Positions 35,130 to 47,334 of a DNA stretch of 64,000 nt are shown here, piece after piece. Made by a program: the position numbers and the translations under genes. Location: contig NC_052405.1 of NCBI RefSeq assembly GCF_009389715.1, forward strand, positions 10,556,694 to 10,620,693, in the 5' to 3' direction. Numbering within the stretch: the first letter of the stretch is position 1; every line of letters begins with the position of its first letter. The notes below the pieces were generated by a model that searched no databases, was not told the origin of the DNA, and worked only from the letters and a program-made list of their open reading frames with translations. The DNA comes from Phoenix dactylifera. Its lineage: Eukaryota; Streptophyta; Magnoliopsida; Arecales; Arecaceae.

Positions 35130-36645
35130 TTTTTTTTTGTGCAACGGCGGCTCACACGTAACGGGTGTGGATGCAGCCAATAAAGTCAAAAAACAAAAGA
35201 CTACATTGAGGCCCTGGCACAGACCTATTTCCCATCCAAACAAATTCACTAGAGTGATGGGCTGCAAAGGAGACAACCCAGTCTGCGGCTCCATTTGCCT
35301 CTCTGTAGACGTGTGAAGCCTGGTAAGAGTGGCTCTCCCCCAGCAGTTGGCGAATCTTATGGATCAGCGGTCGGTCCTCAGATATACATCCCCGACCCCG
35401 GATCCAACTGCCGTGACCGAATCCCTCTCAAGTATGATACGGTCCGCACCCAGCGCCCGCCTTGCATAGCAGATGCCCTCCTATGCTGCCCTAAGCTCGG
35501 CACATGCCATTGACGCGTCAAAAGTCCACCGACCCCCCGCCGCAAGCAGTCTAGCGTCGTAGTCTCGGATGGTGAAACCCACACCACTGTATCTCCCATC
35601 ATCAACCACACGACCATCGAAGTTCACCTTCAGAAAACCAGAGAGTGGGGGCTTCCAGGAGACAAAGACAGTCCTAGACATCATAGAAGCAGAATGGTGG
35701 CTCCAGATGTCCCTAGCCAACCCCGTAGGCGATACCTCTACCGTGCCGGTGATCTCCGCCGCATGCAAAAGCGCTCTAGCCGCTGTCACCCTCGGTGATG
35801 GCTGCCACCCTCAAAAACTCGTGCATTCCTATCTAGCCAACACTGGGAGGCTAGATAGGCAACTCGAGTCCCCCTCTCCTCTGACTCGGCGCCCCGTACC
35901 GAGGCCTCCAGAAAACACAAAAGATCCTCAGTGGACGACCACTAGTCTGCCTAGGTCGAAGCAAAATGCCACGCCTGACTGGCCCGTGGGCAATCGATGA
36001 GGGCATGGTAAATGAACTCCTCAACCTCCGGGCATGACACACAAACTGTCGGGAGCCTCACACCCCGCCTCCCCAGCACAGCTCTAGTGGGCAAGCATCC
36101 CCAGACCACCTTCCAATGAAACAAGGCAACCCATGGGTGAATGGGCATCCTCCATATCCATTTGCTCGCCATCTGTCGAGTCGCAGGTCCCGGGACCAGC
36201 CCCGAGAAATCACGAACCCTCACCACTGGCGATTCGGTCATCCTCCACACCCTCCTATCTGTTGTTGCCCTCTTCGTGATCCCAAAGGCTAGAATCTGCT
36301 CAACCAACAGCTCCCCGAACACGCGCCTAACGAGGCCCACCTCCGCTCCCCTCTGACAAATAGCTCGCATACTTTGCGACCCTCCATCCACCCATGGTCA
36401 ACCATGGTGGGCCAGCTCTGTAGTGAAGCCTCTGATATCCATCTATCCTTCATGATCCTGACTGTCCGACCATCCCCACTCTCCCACCTGATCTTTGGTA
36501 GCACACTCGGTGTGCGCACACAGGCCTCCCTCCAAATGAAAGATACTCCTCGTCTAGCATGCATGGCGAATAGGGATTATGGGTCCCCGTACTTCGTTCT
36601 GAGCAGAGCACCCCATAGATTCTCCTATTCGAGGAAAAATCTAGA
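35130..36645 (-). mobile_element. 5'-truncated LINE retrotransposon fragment
   Basis: On the minus strand, frames encode the C-terminal part of a plant LINE ORF2. The block GDGRTVRIMKDRW is at about 36470. A zinc-binding reverse-transcriptase tail follows at about 36390-35950 (WIWRMPIHPWVALFHWKVVWGCLPTR, then CVSCPEVEEFIYHALIDC). An RNase H-like domain is at about 35700-35480 (VNFDGRVVDDGRYSGVGF). The 3' end carries a short A tail (T run at 35130-35138 on the plus strand). The endonuclease and catalytic reverse-transcriptase parts are absent and the frames are broken. It lies in the former intron 5 of the duplicated methyltransferase gene. About 11 bp of target sequence seen in unit A (attatttgaga) was lost on insertion. 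Confidence 0.82.
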
Positions 36646-36693
36646 CAAATAAGCATAGTTGTGCATAGCCAACATCAATGCCATACACATATG

Positions 36694-39410
36694 TGAAAGA
36701 GATCTATGCAGTCTAGCAGTGGCAACATGATGAAATTTAAATTTTTTTCTTCAAAATCGGTGGCTGCACCTATTTGGGTTGCCCACGTACTCCTTCAAAA
36801 GGGGGATCAAGCCATACGTAGTTCTTATATGTTTGAAAAATGCAGCGGAAAGATCGAATTAAACATTTTAATTCTAGCATGCAAGAGAAATCAAATCTCA
36901 AAAACACCACTACAAAAAACTTATAATCAAAGTGTCGGGATCTTTTAAACGATTATGCTAAAATCTAATGCATGATTAATATAAAATTTGAAATTAAAGA
37001 CCTTATTTAAGTTCTAAACTTAAGCAACTTAGATCCAACTAATCTCCGAATGTCCATCGAATAATCTCTAGAGATTACTCCGTGAAGAGCCCCAATGGAG
37101 GTATGAACCCTCGAAGTATTGAATCCAAACTAAAATGCTAGCGAAAAATCTATCTCTAGATAAGTCTCTAGATTCATACCTTTATAAAAATAGAAACAAA
37201 TGGATCTGTGTCTCGTAGCCGCACAGTTTGTCTGGTCTCTATGGATCGTCAACGCAAAGTCCTGGGCTGATCAACATCCGCGGGAGTGGTAGCTCGCGAG
37301 GATGTCCTGTGATGGCTGAAATCAATCTTTCTTGAAAGTGATCAACCTTTGAACTTCTTCGAGAAAGGACTAGAATGTATGAGGAAGAAGAGGAGATGGG
37401 TTCTCTGATTTTTACAAAATCAGATTGCTTCATCTTTTCCCTTAAGGAAGAATCCTGCTTTTTCTAGGCGTTGAAGGGAGAGGGTGATGAGGTGTTGGCG
37501 TGTGTTAAGGAAGAAAATTAATATGATTGAAATCATTCCATTCCTATTCCACGCCTCCTCCTCCTCTCCTTTTATTATTTGGCGCATTAAAGGATATACC
37601 TTTCATGATACAAATAAAATCTCAAGGGATGAATCTTATCCCTTGATTAGGTCAACTCTAATCATGCACCTCATCATAGGATCATGCTATGTGTCATGAC
37701 GCCATCATTTAAAGCAATTAACCCCTTAATCAAATTAAGATAAATTCAGTTATATGGCGCCTCACCCTAGATGCATGCCATGTGTCACCATGTGCCATTA
37801 ATTTGATAAGATTAGATCCTAATCTAATTAAGATAAATCCTATCATATGGCGCTAGACACAAGATGATGACAAGTGTCATTTGATCCCCTACTTTAAGGG
37901 ATTCATTTTAATCTGATTAGAATATTTGTAGGCGCCATCTTTAAAGCACATGTATCCTCTTTCCTTTATGCCAACAATTGACTAAAAATAGGTAAGAGGC
38001 GCCATGCATCAAGGAAAACTGAAAAGTGATGTCTCAATTCCTTCACCAAGAAGGAAAAGGAAAGATGGTTCCTAAATTGTTAGGAATTCATCTTCTTTTC
38101 AAATTTCAAACTTTTGAACTAGGAAAGATGGGTTCCTAAATTGTTAGCGATTGATCTCCTTTTCAAATTTCAAACTTTTGAACTTAGAATCCTTATCAGA
38201 TAAGGACCTCGGATCCAACCCAATCCAATTGGGTCAAGTCCATCTATTGGGTCAAGTCCAATCCATTTGGGTTGGGCCCAATCCGATTAGGTCAAACCCT
38301 GTCATGGCCCAAATTGAATCTAATTCAATTTTGCTCAACCTAAGCTCAATCACTCAATCAAATTAAGTTAATTAGCAATCTAATTGCCAATCATTCCTCT
38401 AATAATTCTTTAATTATTTTAATGCAACTTTTGCTTAGGATAATTTGTCAATCGAATTGACCAAATTATTCCTGGATGATTCTTAATCATCCATCAGCCA
38501 CTATGATCAACCTAGAAAACTTCTATGCGTGTGACCCCATAGGTTCGAACCTAAGTCGGTAGCACAGAAACAACTTTCTGTACTAATCGACGTAACCATC
38601 TAGCAATGGTACCCGACGTTCGGATAGGCCGAATATATGCGAAACAATATTCTGGAACCCTGAACTATGGTTACCGTATAATTCATCCCTATGACTCCTA
38701 ATGCCTAGGATGACTTCAGAGTTCTGTCAACTCTGTAATCAGTGCATCCATGATGTGATTCAACTTTAGAAATCCTGTGACTCCTCACAAGGATTACCCT
38801 GGCCAAGGTTTTGCTAAATTGAACACAAGGGCATTATCTCCTGTCACCAAGAGGGTCAAATTCTATCTGGACTCATGCACCGACTTCGCAAGTACTTGAC
38901 TGCACCCAGTGGCCTTCCGTCTCTGAATTAGAAATTCAACTAGTCCGGTACCAAAGTACAGTGAGTTGCTTATTAATCACCGTGGTAATCTGAGATCTAA
39001 GGGACACTTATACCCATATCCATTCAGAATGTCTCTTGACAGTAGAGCATTCCAAAATTGGTCACGTTCAGTGAATTGTACTCTTATACTTCACCTGTTT
39101 GATATATCAGTGTCTCTACACTCCTTGGTTAAGAGAACAATCAATGTATATATCACACAACGACCTAATCTCGACAATACTGTCGTCTTAGTAACAACAT
39201 ATCATTTGGTTGCGAACAAGTTTAAGGACTTACAGATAAATTTTCCTTTATCACAAAAGGAGTCCTAAGGACTTCATGATATAAAAGTTCATTTAAAGAT
39301 GTACAATAATGATGAATAATGCCAAATAACACTTTATTAATTTATCAATTCATTTACAAATTCAATCATCAACATGCTGACGATTAACTCTTATGATACA
39401 AATCCCATCA
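36694..39410. mobile_element. Solo LTR (2.7 kb) inside methyltransferase pseudogene exon 5
   Basis: The element begins TGAAAGAGATC and ends AATCCCATCA (TG...CA ends), flanked by the exact 5-bp duplication ATATG at 36689-36693 and 39411-39415. Unit A shows the single uninterrupted ATATG in exon 5. No second LTR or internal coding region lies between, so it is a solo LTR or an equally deleted derivative. Long LTRs of this kind occur in large plant retrotransposons, but I cannot assign Copia or Gypsy from the LTR alone. Confidence 0.85.
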
Positions 39411-42400
39411 ATATGATGCACCATGCTGAAGCAAACAATCTGTAAAACCACCTGTGGACAACCCTGAATCAAGAGCTACTTTTCCAACAAGATCCACACC
39501 AAATTGTTCAATAGCAGCCTCTAGTTTGTATCCTGCTCTGCATGAAAGGAAAATGAATCAGATCAAAGAAAAATGCTAAGCAATACTTTTAGATTGCAAC
39601 TAATTTAATATGAAATGGTAGATTGGCAGTTTCCATGAAAGCATCACCTACATACGTATTTTGGAACTTCAGCCTTTATCTCTACGATTGATTTCTCAGA
39701 TACAGGTGTTCCAGCTTTGTTTACTACTCCTCCATCCACAAAAACTTTGCCTATAAAGAATATGAAAATAGAGGGGCCACAGTAACAAAATAAGGTGTCA
39801 TATTTTAGACTGTAAGAAAAAAATAGCAATGAGGCATCGAAAAGCCAACATGACAAAAAAAGAAGAGAGATTGTACCCATGAAATACCTATCAACATGGT
39901 TTTGCATTAAGTATTTACATACCTATGAATCTATATGCCCAAAAACTATACTTAGGAATCTCTATGATCAAAATCAGTTATGCACGCAAAATAGTTATAA
40001 GTTTTGATCAAGATATATGGTTTTGAAAGATTTGATCAAGGGTTGCCCATTTTGACAAAAAAGTTAATCACTATACAGCTCAGCAGTAAAGAAAACTGGA
40101 GGGCTCACTGAAACTCAAACCTTGTTCTACTAAATTCTTATTTTTCCATTTTATAAGAGGACAAGGAGAATGTGGTTTAAGGTTATGAGGACGGTTAATA
40201 AGCTTGTCACCTTTTTTTTTAACAATTTGGGCAGAAATAAAAAAAGTTATGATTATCAGAGTAAAAGATTACTGAATTTGTTTCTATCCTCAATGAGATC
40301 TGAGCTCACGGGACATTTAGTTTACATTGTTTTGCAACATCATAATGAAATCACCCAGCCTATCTAGCAAAATCCACAGGAGGTTGGGGTAGGGAATTTA
40401 GGTCGTACTAATAGTCTCCTCATGATTAAATTAACCTATTAATCCCCTCTTTTGACCTTCACAGGATTATGAAACTATAATTTTGCATTCCAACTCAGTT
40501 TTAATTGGGTAATTAGATCACAGGTCTTTGCCCTCATAGTGTTTTCCTGCACTAATTTCTGCTTTTAAGGAAAGGTAGGAGCATACCACCATTAATATAC
40601 TAAGGTGGCATTTGGTTTCAAGAAAAAAGAAGAGATAATCCTCAAAATTGAAGAAAAGAAGGAAGAAAAAAATATTAAGCTTTTCTGGGGAAAGAAAAAG
40701 AAAATAATGTTAGCAGTGGTTGATGATGGTGGTGGTTGTTAAAACTAACTTATTTTGGTTTTTGAAAGATATCTAGTCACTTTGACCCCTTCATGGTTCA
40801 TAATTAATTGCTTAATTCAATCATAAGCATGATGACCCATTTAGTTTCTTTAATGCATAAAGTGAAGATCATGTCCTATCATCCTAGCCCACTTCAAGTA
40901 AGCATGCCATAAACATCATCATCATGTCTATCACTTCTCCGAGTCTAGTATTCTATCAATTCAAATTTCACTAGACTACTTGGTTAATCATGCCCACATA
41001 GCTAAACCTAAAAATAACTATAATTAGTTATTAGCCTCCAATCCTCTTTAGAATGAATCCTTCAATAACACTGCTCAAATACCAAATTATGAAACTTGGG
41101 AAGTATGGGAATGGGCTTATTAGGTTTATAATTTTAGTTAAAGATCATCAAAGGATATTGTATCATTCAAGCACATTATTACAGCTACCAACATGAGAAG
41201 AAACTAAGAATGTTTTGCAAGAAGATAAATATAAAGAAAGGGTACAGACAGATTGAGAAACAATGAGATGAGGTTTCAGATTAGGGAAATTAAATCAAAA
41301 ATAGTGTCTCAGCCATAAAATACGAAAGATTTTTTTTTTAAAAGAGAAAAAGATAAATAACACTACACCAAAAAAGCAACTGCTTGCACATGCAAGTTCC
41401 ATAATAGGCCTAGGATGTTTGCTGTTATGCATATGATGACTTAGATTTCAGATCTTTGGCAAGTAAATGAATGGAATATTAGGTAAAGAGAGAGCTACAA
41501 CCTGTCATTAAGTAGCACACTTATAAAGCTAATGAAGTTAGGCAGTAATTTTAAAAAAATAAATAAGTAAAAGTTGCTAAGCAACTAACCTTGTATGATC
41601 CATGATTGAATGAATGTCCGGCTATATTGCTGGAACCTTTCAAGACACTCCTCATCCAATCGCCTTCTCCTAAACAGGTGACAGTATTTGTTACAATTTT
41701 GAGTTAAAAAAAGTACTTTTCAACATCATTATAACAATTATACTGTAGTATAACTACTAAGACATGGGTTTAGCCTTTCTTGATTTGTAAGCATACTTGA
41801 TGACAGTGCAACTCGGCCAATAAAAGGATAAAGATTAAATTTGGAATTTTTTTACCATTTCCAGGGAATAACGGCAAGGTTGTGAGACTCATAAAATATT
41901 CCCTCCACTGAAAATTAACCTTTAGTTCCTGACCTAGAAGACTGTTCTCACCTTGAAGAAGGTCCCATTTGCTTCTTTTACTAAGCCTCAAATGTTACAG
42001 CATAGTACATATGCGAGTATGACAAGCACTTAATAAAAGATTTTAAAACCTTGTCCTCATCAATGAACCAAGAGCGACACCCTAATTTGTAAGGTCAATG
42101 CCAGATCCATACTGCAAACCAGAAAAAAGCGTCGAAATCCTTTCAAAATTCAGTCCCGCAACCTGTTAGAAACGAACAGTGTGGGCCTTTATTGGGTTAT
42201 ACAGATTTTCTGTTTCACTACAGACTACAAAATTCCCACATAAAAACATAAATTTTGCTTTGGATAGAAAATACGAGGAGGCAAACTAGTTTTTAATTAT
42301 TTATTTTAAGAAGTAAAATGATGATTTTGCAATCTGCAAAGTCCAAAGTCCAAACGAGTTAATGATCATCTCAACTATAGTTTATTCAAAACTAGCAAGA

Positions 42401-42515
42401 ATGAACAGATATTGTTCCATCTCACCATAATTCTAAACCATTTAAAGATCCTCCTACCTAAACTATTTCGCTGAAAATTCATATAAGTACTAAGGAGTTC
42501 AAACATCATCATCAT

Positions 42516-42562
<47 letters not shown>
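42516..42562. repeat. (GA)n microsatellite in methyltransferase pseudogene intron 1
   Basis: About 21 consecutive GA units stand beside exon 2 of the pseudogene. In unit A the same place (about 16718-16732) has only about six. It lies in the region immediately after the exon 2 donor. Confidence 0.88.
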
Positions 42563-42565
<3 letters not shown>

Positions 42566-43338
42566 TTAATAGGAAGCTCACTTCTTGGGCAGCTGAACCT
42601 TTCCGGCTTTTGCAACCGCATAGCATCTGACATGACATGATGGCGATTGCCAAACTCCCCATGTCACTGAATTCAAAACGAGTATTATCAGAAAATTATC
42701 AAAAAAAAAGCATAAATAGAATAGGAGATTAAAATAACAAAGAAAAAGAAAGAAAAAACAAAGTTGCGCATGATTTCATCAGTTATACAATGAAATAGTA
42801 CTGTCGCACTAATTAGAAGAAAATTCATGAATCACGAATTAATACATGAAAAGGAAAACCAGTGGAATCGTTGAGAAAGTTGAAGCAAACAGACTGCAGG
42901 GGCAAAATAACGAAGCAAAGTCACCCAACACCAAATGAAAGGAAAAAATGGAATCGAGGGGGAGGAAAGAAAGAGAATTGCACGCTGAAATCGCCGGTAG
43001 AAGCCGGATTTAATGGAGGAGAAGAGGAAGTGCGTAGCGGAAGAACGATAAAGAAGGACGCTCGGAGCCATCTCTCTTGCTCCTCCGTTCTAGAGCTGAT
43101 CAAAACCGGGCTCGGGCCAGGCTCGGGCCGGGCTCTACAGCAGAAATTAGGCCCGATGGCTATGCCCAGACCCGGCCCGGCCCGACTGTCGGGCTTAAAT
43201 TTTTGTCCAGGCCCGACCCAACCTTATAAATCTGGTCCCAGGCCCGACCCGAGAGGCCCGACCCGACGGGCCCGACCCGAGAGGCCCGACCCGACACCCG
43301 ACCCGACAGGCCCGACCCGACACCCACCTCCCTCCCCC

Positions 43339-43378
<40 letters not shown>

Positions 43379-43379
43379 C

Positions 43380-43701
43380 CTGCACCTCGTAGCCGGGATC
43401 GAGCTCGAAGAGGAGGAGGACTGCCGGCTCGCACCCGGCCGTCACGGCGGCGATGGTCTCGCGGAGGCGGTCCACGCAGTCGACGAAGTCGAGATAAGGG
43501 GGGACGGCGCGGTTGATGCGGGCGTGGAGGACCTTGGTGGCCATGGCCTGCGAGCGGTGCCACCGCCTCGGTGACCGCGTCCAGGGAGTCGAGGCCGAGG
43601 GAGAGGCGGGCGTCCACGGCGGCGAGGCCTTTGTCCTTGCGGGCGGAGGCACGGAGAATGGAGACGATGTTGGAGCGGGAGGCGCGGAGCGCGGCGATCA
43701 T
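43380..43701 (-). pseudogene. Captured gene fragment, possibly EXO70-like N-terminus
   Basis: On the minus strand an ATG at 43701 opens GC-rich coding-like sequence (SRSNIVSILRASARKDKG, LAAVDARLSLGLDSLDAV). After about 160 bases it continues in another frame as MATKVLHARINRAVP and VDRLRETIAAV. The pattern recalls the helical N-terminal part of plant EXO70-type exocyst subunits, but this is pattern memory only. The frameshift, lack of any downstream domain, and position inside a mobile-element-like insertion argue for a captured non-functional fragment. Codon use (GC-rich third positions) differs sharply from the surrounding genes. Confidence 0.35.
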
Positions 43702-43750
43702 CGCCTCGTCGTTGTCGTCGACCGCTATCGTCGCTCGCTGCTCCTCCTGG

Positions 43751-43964
43751 TGCGGCGGCTCTCAGCGAGGGAGGGGGGGTGCGGCGGCTCTCAGCGAGGG
43801 GGGGGGGGGTGCGGCGGCTCTCAGCGAGGGAAGGAGGGGGGGTGCGGCGGCTCTCAGCGAGGGCGGGGGGGTGCGGCGGCTCTCAGCGAGGGGGAGGGGT
43901 GCGGCGGCTCTCTGCGAGGGAAGGGGAGGGGTGCGGCGGCTCTCAGCGAGGGGGGTGGGTGGGT
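43751..43964. repeat. ~30-bp GC-rich minisatellite, seven units
   Basis: The unit gcggcggctctcagcgaggg followed by a variable G-rich spacer (ggggggt, aaggagggg and similar) occurs seven times in succession. Spacer length varies between units. It lies within the GC-rich insertion and is absent from unit A. The G-rich spacers are prone to quadruplex formation. Confidence 0.9.
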
Positions 43965-44307
43965 GGGTTTGGTTTAGGACTTTAGTCTAGGGTTTCTCAA
44001 AAAAAAAAAATTAATTAATGTTTTATGGTCGGGCCGGGCCGAACCGGGCCATTTTTAAAAGTTTCCAGGCCCGGCCCGATTTTTTTGGTCGGGCCGCTTT
44101 TCCTGCCCAGGCCCGACCCATAGGCGCTTTTTCAATGCCCAAGCCCGAAAATTTTCGGGCCGTTCTCATATCCTGGTTTCCTTCAGAAGGCTCTCTCTGG
44201 CATTTGGGTTCCGTAAATCCCCGCATGAGGCTTAAGCATCCGGTATAGACCCGGATCCAATTCGCATTCGCGCCCGACCCGGTAAGAGACAACCCGCACT
44301 TTTTTTT

Positions 44308-44725
44308 TATAATGAATACTCTTCCAAAAATTTAGATTTACGCGAACATCTTCTTAAAATTTATATTTATTTTTTTACCCTCATAAAACACTAGTTTTGT
44401 ATAAATACTCCTAATATAACAGTTCTTCTAACACCGTCAATAAAGACTATATTTATTTTAATTAAAAATAAAATAAAATTTTGAAATCACTTTTTTGTCT
44501 TCTATCGCGATCATCTTACAAATATTTTCTTTTACACATCTATTTATTAAGAATATTTTAATCATTTTAATTTGAAACTATTAATTTTTTAATTGTGTTA
44601 GATGGCGTAAGTACATACACAAAAATAAAAAAAAAAGATAGAATAGAAAAACAATTTTTTTACGAGGACAGACGTGCAAATATTAATTTTGAAAGAATAT
44701 TCATACAAAATTTGATATTTAGGAT
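44308..44725. mobile_element. Mutator-like MITE (unit B copy)
   Basis: This is the orthologous copy of the element at 17405-17850, with the same inverted arms and flanks and small indels. Nothing in it is coding. Confidence 0.58.
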
Positions 44726-44980
44726 TTTTTTGTGCTTATGTCACCGATCCGCGCAGTGGGTTAAACTGGTTAGATCGCGAACCGGCCAGATTGGTCATCC
44801 AGACCACCCACCGACTAGAAATGATAAAATCGCGTGAATCTTTATTAAATCAGAGGCTCATCCCAACTGTTTCGATGTTTTTAATCACCAGATGGTTGTT
44901 ATTGTATAAATTTTTAACTATTTTTATGTTGAATAAACGACTCATTCGGATGGGACGCACAAATCGATTTTATTTTTGTA

Positions 44981-46876
44981 TTACGAGCAAATCGGCAAAC
45001 ACGTTTGATAAAACCACAATAAATGTACTATATAAAATATAAATGAATATAAAATAGAAAAAGAATTATATAGAAAGCATGAAAATTTATGCAGAAAGAA
45101 AGAAAAAGAATAAAATAAAAAAACAAAAAGATGTTGATCAAATGAGAAAAATTAAAATAAAAAATAAAGTAAAGTAAGCAAAAATAACTGTAGAAAGAAT
45201 GCGTAATGTGCAACTACATAATTAGGACAAAACAATTAAATTGATATTTTGGAATATAACAACATTAAAAAGTAAAAAAAACATAAGAAATGGATGACAT
45301 AAATAGAATTAACATATAATTAAAAGCTCGTGCAAGAATAGATATTTAAATAAAATAAAAAATAAAAAATTAGAAGAATTAAATAGATACACAATATATA
45401 AAAAAATATAGATAAAAATAAAAGTTTAAAGATGTAACAAAGATGAAAAGAATATAAATAAATAAAAATTTTATAAAATATCAATGTATATTTAAATAAA
45501 AACTATGAAAAAGTAAATTTATGAGAGAACTTTGAGGGTGAAGGTGCGCTTTTGGGGTTGGTAGGGTGAGAAGAGGTGGAGAGCATTTACTTTGGGGTGG
45601 GCGAGGGAATCGGTGATTTAGGGAGAACAAGGAGATCTGAATCCATGTTGGAGATAAAAAGGAGGGTAGCTGAAAGAGAGAATACATAATATATCTCAAA
45701 TTTTTGAAATGTAAAGCTTATTCATATGAGAGATATGATTTTTTATGTAAAGATAAAATTTAAAACAAAGATATGACAAATCGAAATTTGAGAGATCCTT
45801 TTACATTTTGACCTTGGGAAGTTACTATGCATGAGATTGGAGAGAGACATGTGGAAAATATAATTAAGAACCTTTTCAAATTTGAACATGGGAAGTTAGG
45901 ATAGCTTGGATTGGAGGCTGAAAGAGAGAGAGAGACAAAGAGAGAGAAGGACAATAATCTTCAATTACATAAATATCCATTTATAATTTAATAATTATGG
46001 ACAACATTTTTGACAAACAAAATTTTTGTTGTATAATCATCTCTCATTCAATAATATAGTATAGATTTCGTCAGGAAATTATTAATTAGTTCCTATATAA
46101 GAAGAAATGTCCACTTTTACTCTCATCTTTGTAGAACTAATAAATATCGCATTTGAGATTTCATTGGACCATTGTACTTTATAAATTAAGTTTCTGATTG
46201 GCATGTTTATGAAGATATGTATTACTATATTTCTATAGCCATTTATACATATGTCATACTCTAAGTCATTACAAAAGCAATTAGTATGTTTTGATATCTA
46301 CCAATGAAATTTTCACACGCTCGAGACTAACAAAATAATTCAAAAAATGAAGAAAATATAGAGTTAGGCTAGAATGCACTTGAATGTATTTGACCCCTAA
46401 TGCTTTTTAGTGAAAATATATGATGACGAATATTTTAAGATAAAATTGACATCGTAAAACATGATCTATGCTGCATAAAATATCCAAAAGCAAAAAAATC
46501 ACATAATTTTAAGAGAATTTTTTGTCATGCATTGAATCGATGGAAAATGAATAATTTTAAAAATATGATGCCATATCTTTATTTGATTTATAGCCTAGAA
46601 ACATCCAAATCAACTAAAATTTGATCTACATAAGTTTTAAGGTATTTATATCAAAATCAAAGACTTATACTTGAAATTATATAGTGTATAATATACTTTA
46701 GTTTATTAGCTTTATTTTATGTTTGCTTGATGTATAGGCAAGAGATCTCTAAAATAAATAGTTATTAGTCTCGAGGTATTTTATACATCATAGAATGCAT
46801 ATATAAATTAAATAAAAAATATATTCAAGAAAATCTACCTATACTAATATTATTAGTATGTATTTATCAAAATATA
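44981..46876. other. Intergenic region of unit B
   Basis: AT-rich sequence collinear with about 19651-21640 in unit A. It lacks the long CA/GA microsatellite of unit A and has small private indels. No gene is seen. Confidence 0.7.
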
Positions 46877-46910
46877 CTTTGACATTACTATGATGAATGA
46901 AATCACAGCC

Positions 46911-46920
46911 AGATATAAAA
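46911..46920 (+). promoter_or_regulatory. TATA-like box of CPSF73-I copy B
   Basis: The sequence agATATAAAA lies about 415 bp before the ATG, within a block shared with copy C and deleted from copy A. A pyrimidine-rich leader (ctccctctctctct) follows about 220 bp downstream. The role as core promoter is inferred. Confidence 0.45.
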
Positions 46921-47334
46921 CGCCCCAATCCCATGAAGAAACCACCTCTACATCGCGCTTGTGGAAGGGTAGTTCGCAGCCGATTTTAGAACCGCCGATT
47001 TCAGACTGAGTCTCATAATTTTCTATTGCCGACTATAAGCGCCGGGATCCCTGCTAGGGTTTTAGGGAATCCCCGCTTAACACGAATCAGACTAGGCATC
47101 CCAAACCCTAAACTATTTCAACAGAAATCTCGGTCCTCCCTCTCTCTCTCTTCCAATATCTCTTCGTATCATTTCACCGACTGCGAGATTTCCATTTCGA
47201 AAACCCTCAATCCAGTTTAGAGCTCAGATTCTATCCTTTGTCCAGCCGAAACCCTCGGAAAGCGAAGGATTTCTTACGTATAGAGATGGATTTGTAGCCC
47301 AGCTTACCAAGATCGCGCATTTGGTGGTTTAGAG

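Larger units (their letters stand above)
36646..43071 (-). pseudogene. Truncated TlyA-type methyltransferase copy (exons 1-5 only)
   Basis: This duplicate keeps exon 1 (43071-42984), exon 2 (42666-42582), exon 3 (41669-41590), exon 4 (39750-39648) and exon 5. Exon 5 is split by a solo LTR into 39537-39411 and a remnant at about 36650-36693. Exons 6-9, with the Asp, second Lys and Glu of the catalytic tetrad, were never copied, because the duplication began in intron 5. The exon 5 donor is also changed from GT to CT. Exons 1-4 remain open with good splice sites (for example LDEECLERF for LDEVCLERF). A GC-rich insertion lies about 20 bp before the ATG. Any transcript could encode only the transit peptide and S4 region. 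Confidence 0.88.
43093..44160. mobile_element. GC-rich insertion, probable non-autonomous hAT-like element with captured sequence
   Basis: Unit A has the uninterrupted sequence (ccgttctcctatcc at about 17253). In unit B it is split with 'ccgttct' on both sides, a 7-bp duplication. The left end (tagagctgatcaaaaccggg) resembles Ac-like hAT ends. Both sides are crowded with gggcccgg/ggcccgac words in opposite orientations, as in hAT subterminal repeats. A matching right terminus is not visible, so the right end may be truncated. The interior is very GC-rich and includes a coding-like fragment and a minisatellite. Confidence 0.55.

Noticed and set aside
35569..36000. 143-codon plus-strand frame and neighbours at 36141-36652
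   Set aside because: These are opposite-strand shadows of the LINE RNase H and zinc-binding regions, which give the coherent protein on the minus strand.
43751..43964. CRISPR-like array (regular repeats with short spacers)
   Set aside because: Spacers are variable-length G-rich runs, not unique sequences, and the context is a plant genome. It is a minisatellite.
43513..43990. Gly/Ser-rich plus-strand frames of 139-154 codons
   Set aside because: They are translations of the GC-rich minisatellite (repeating GGSQRG or RRLSARG). All frames are open simply because the repeat lacks stop codons.
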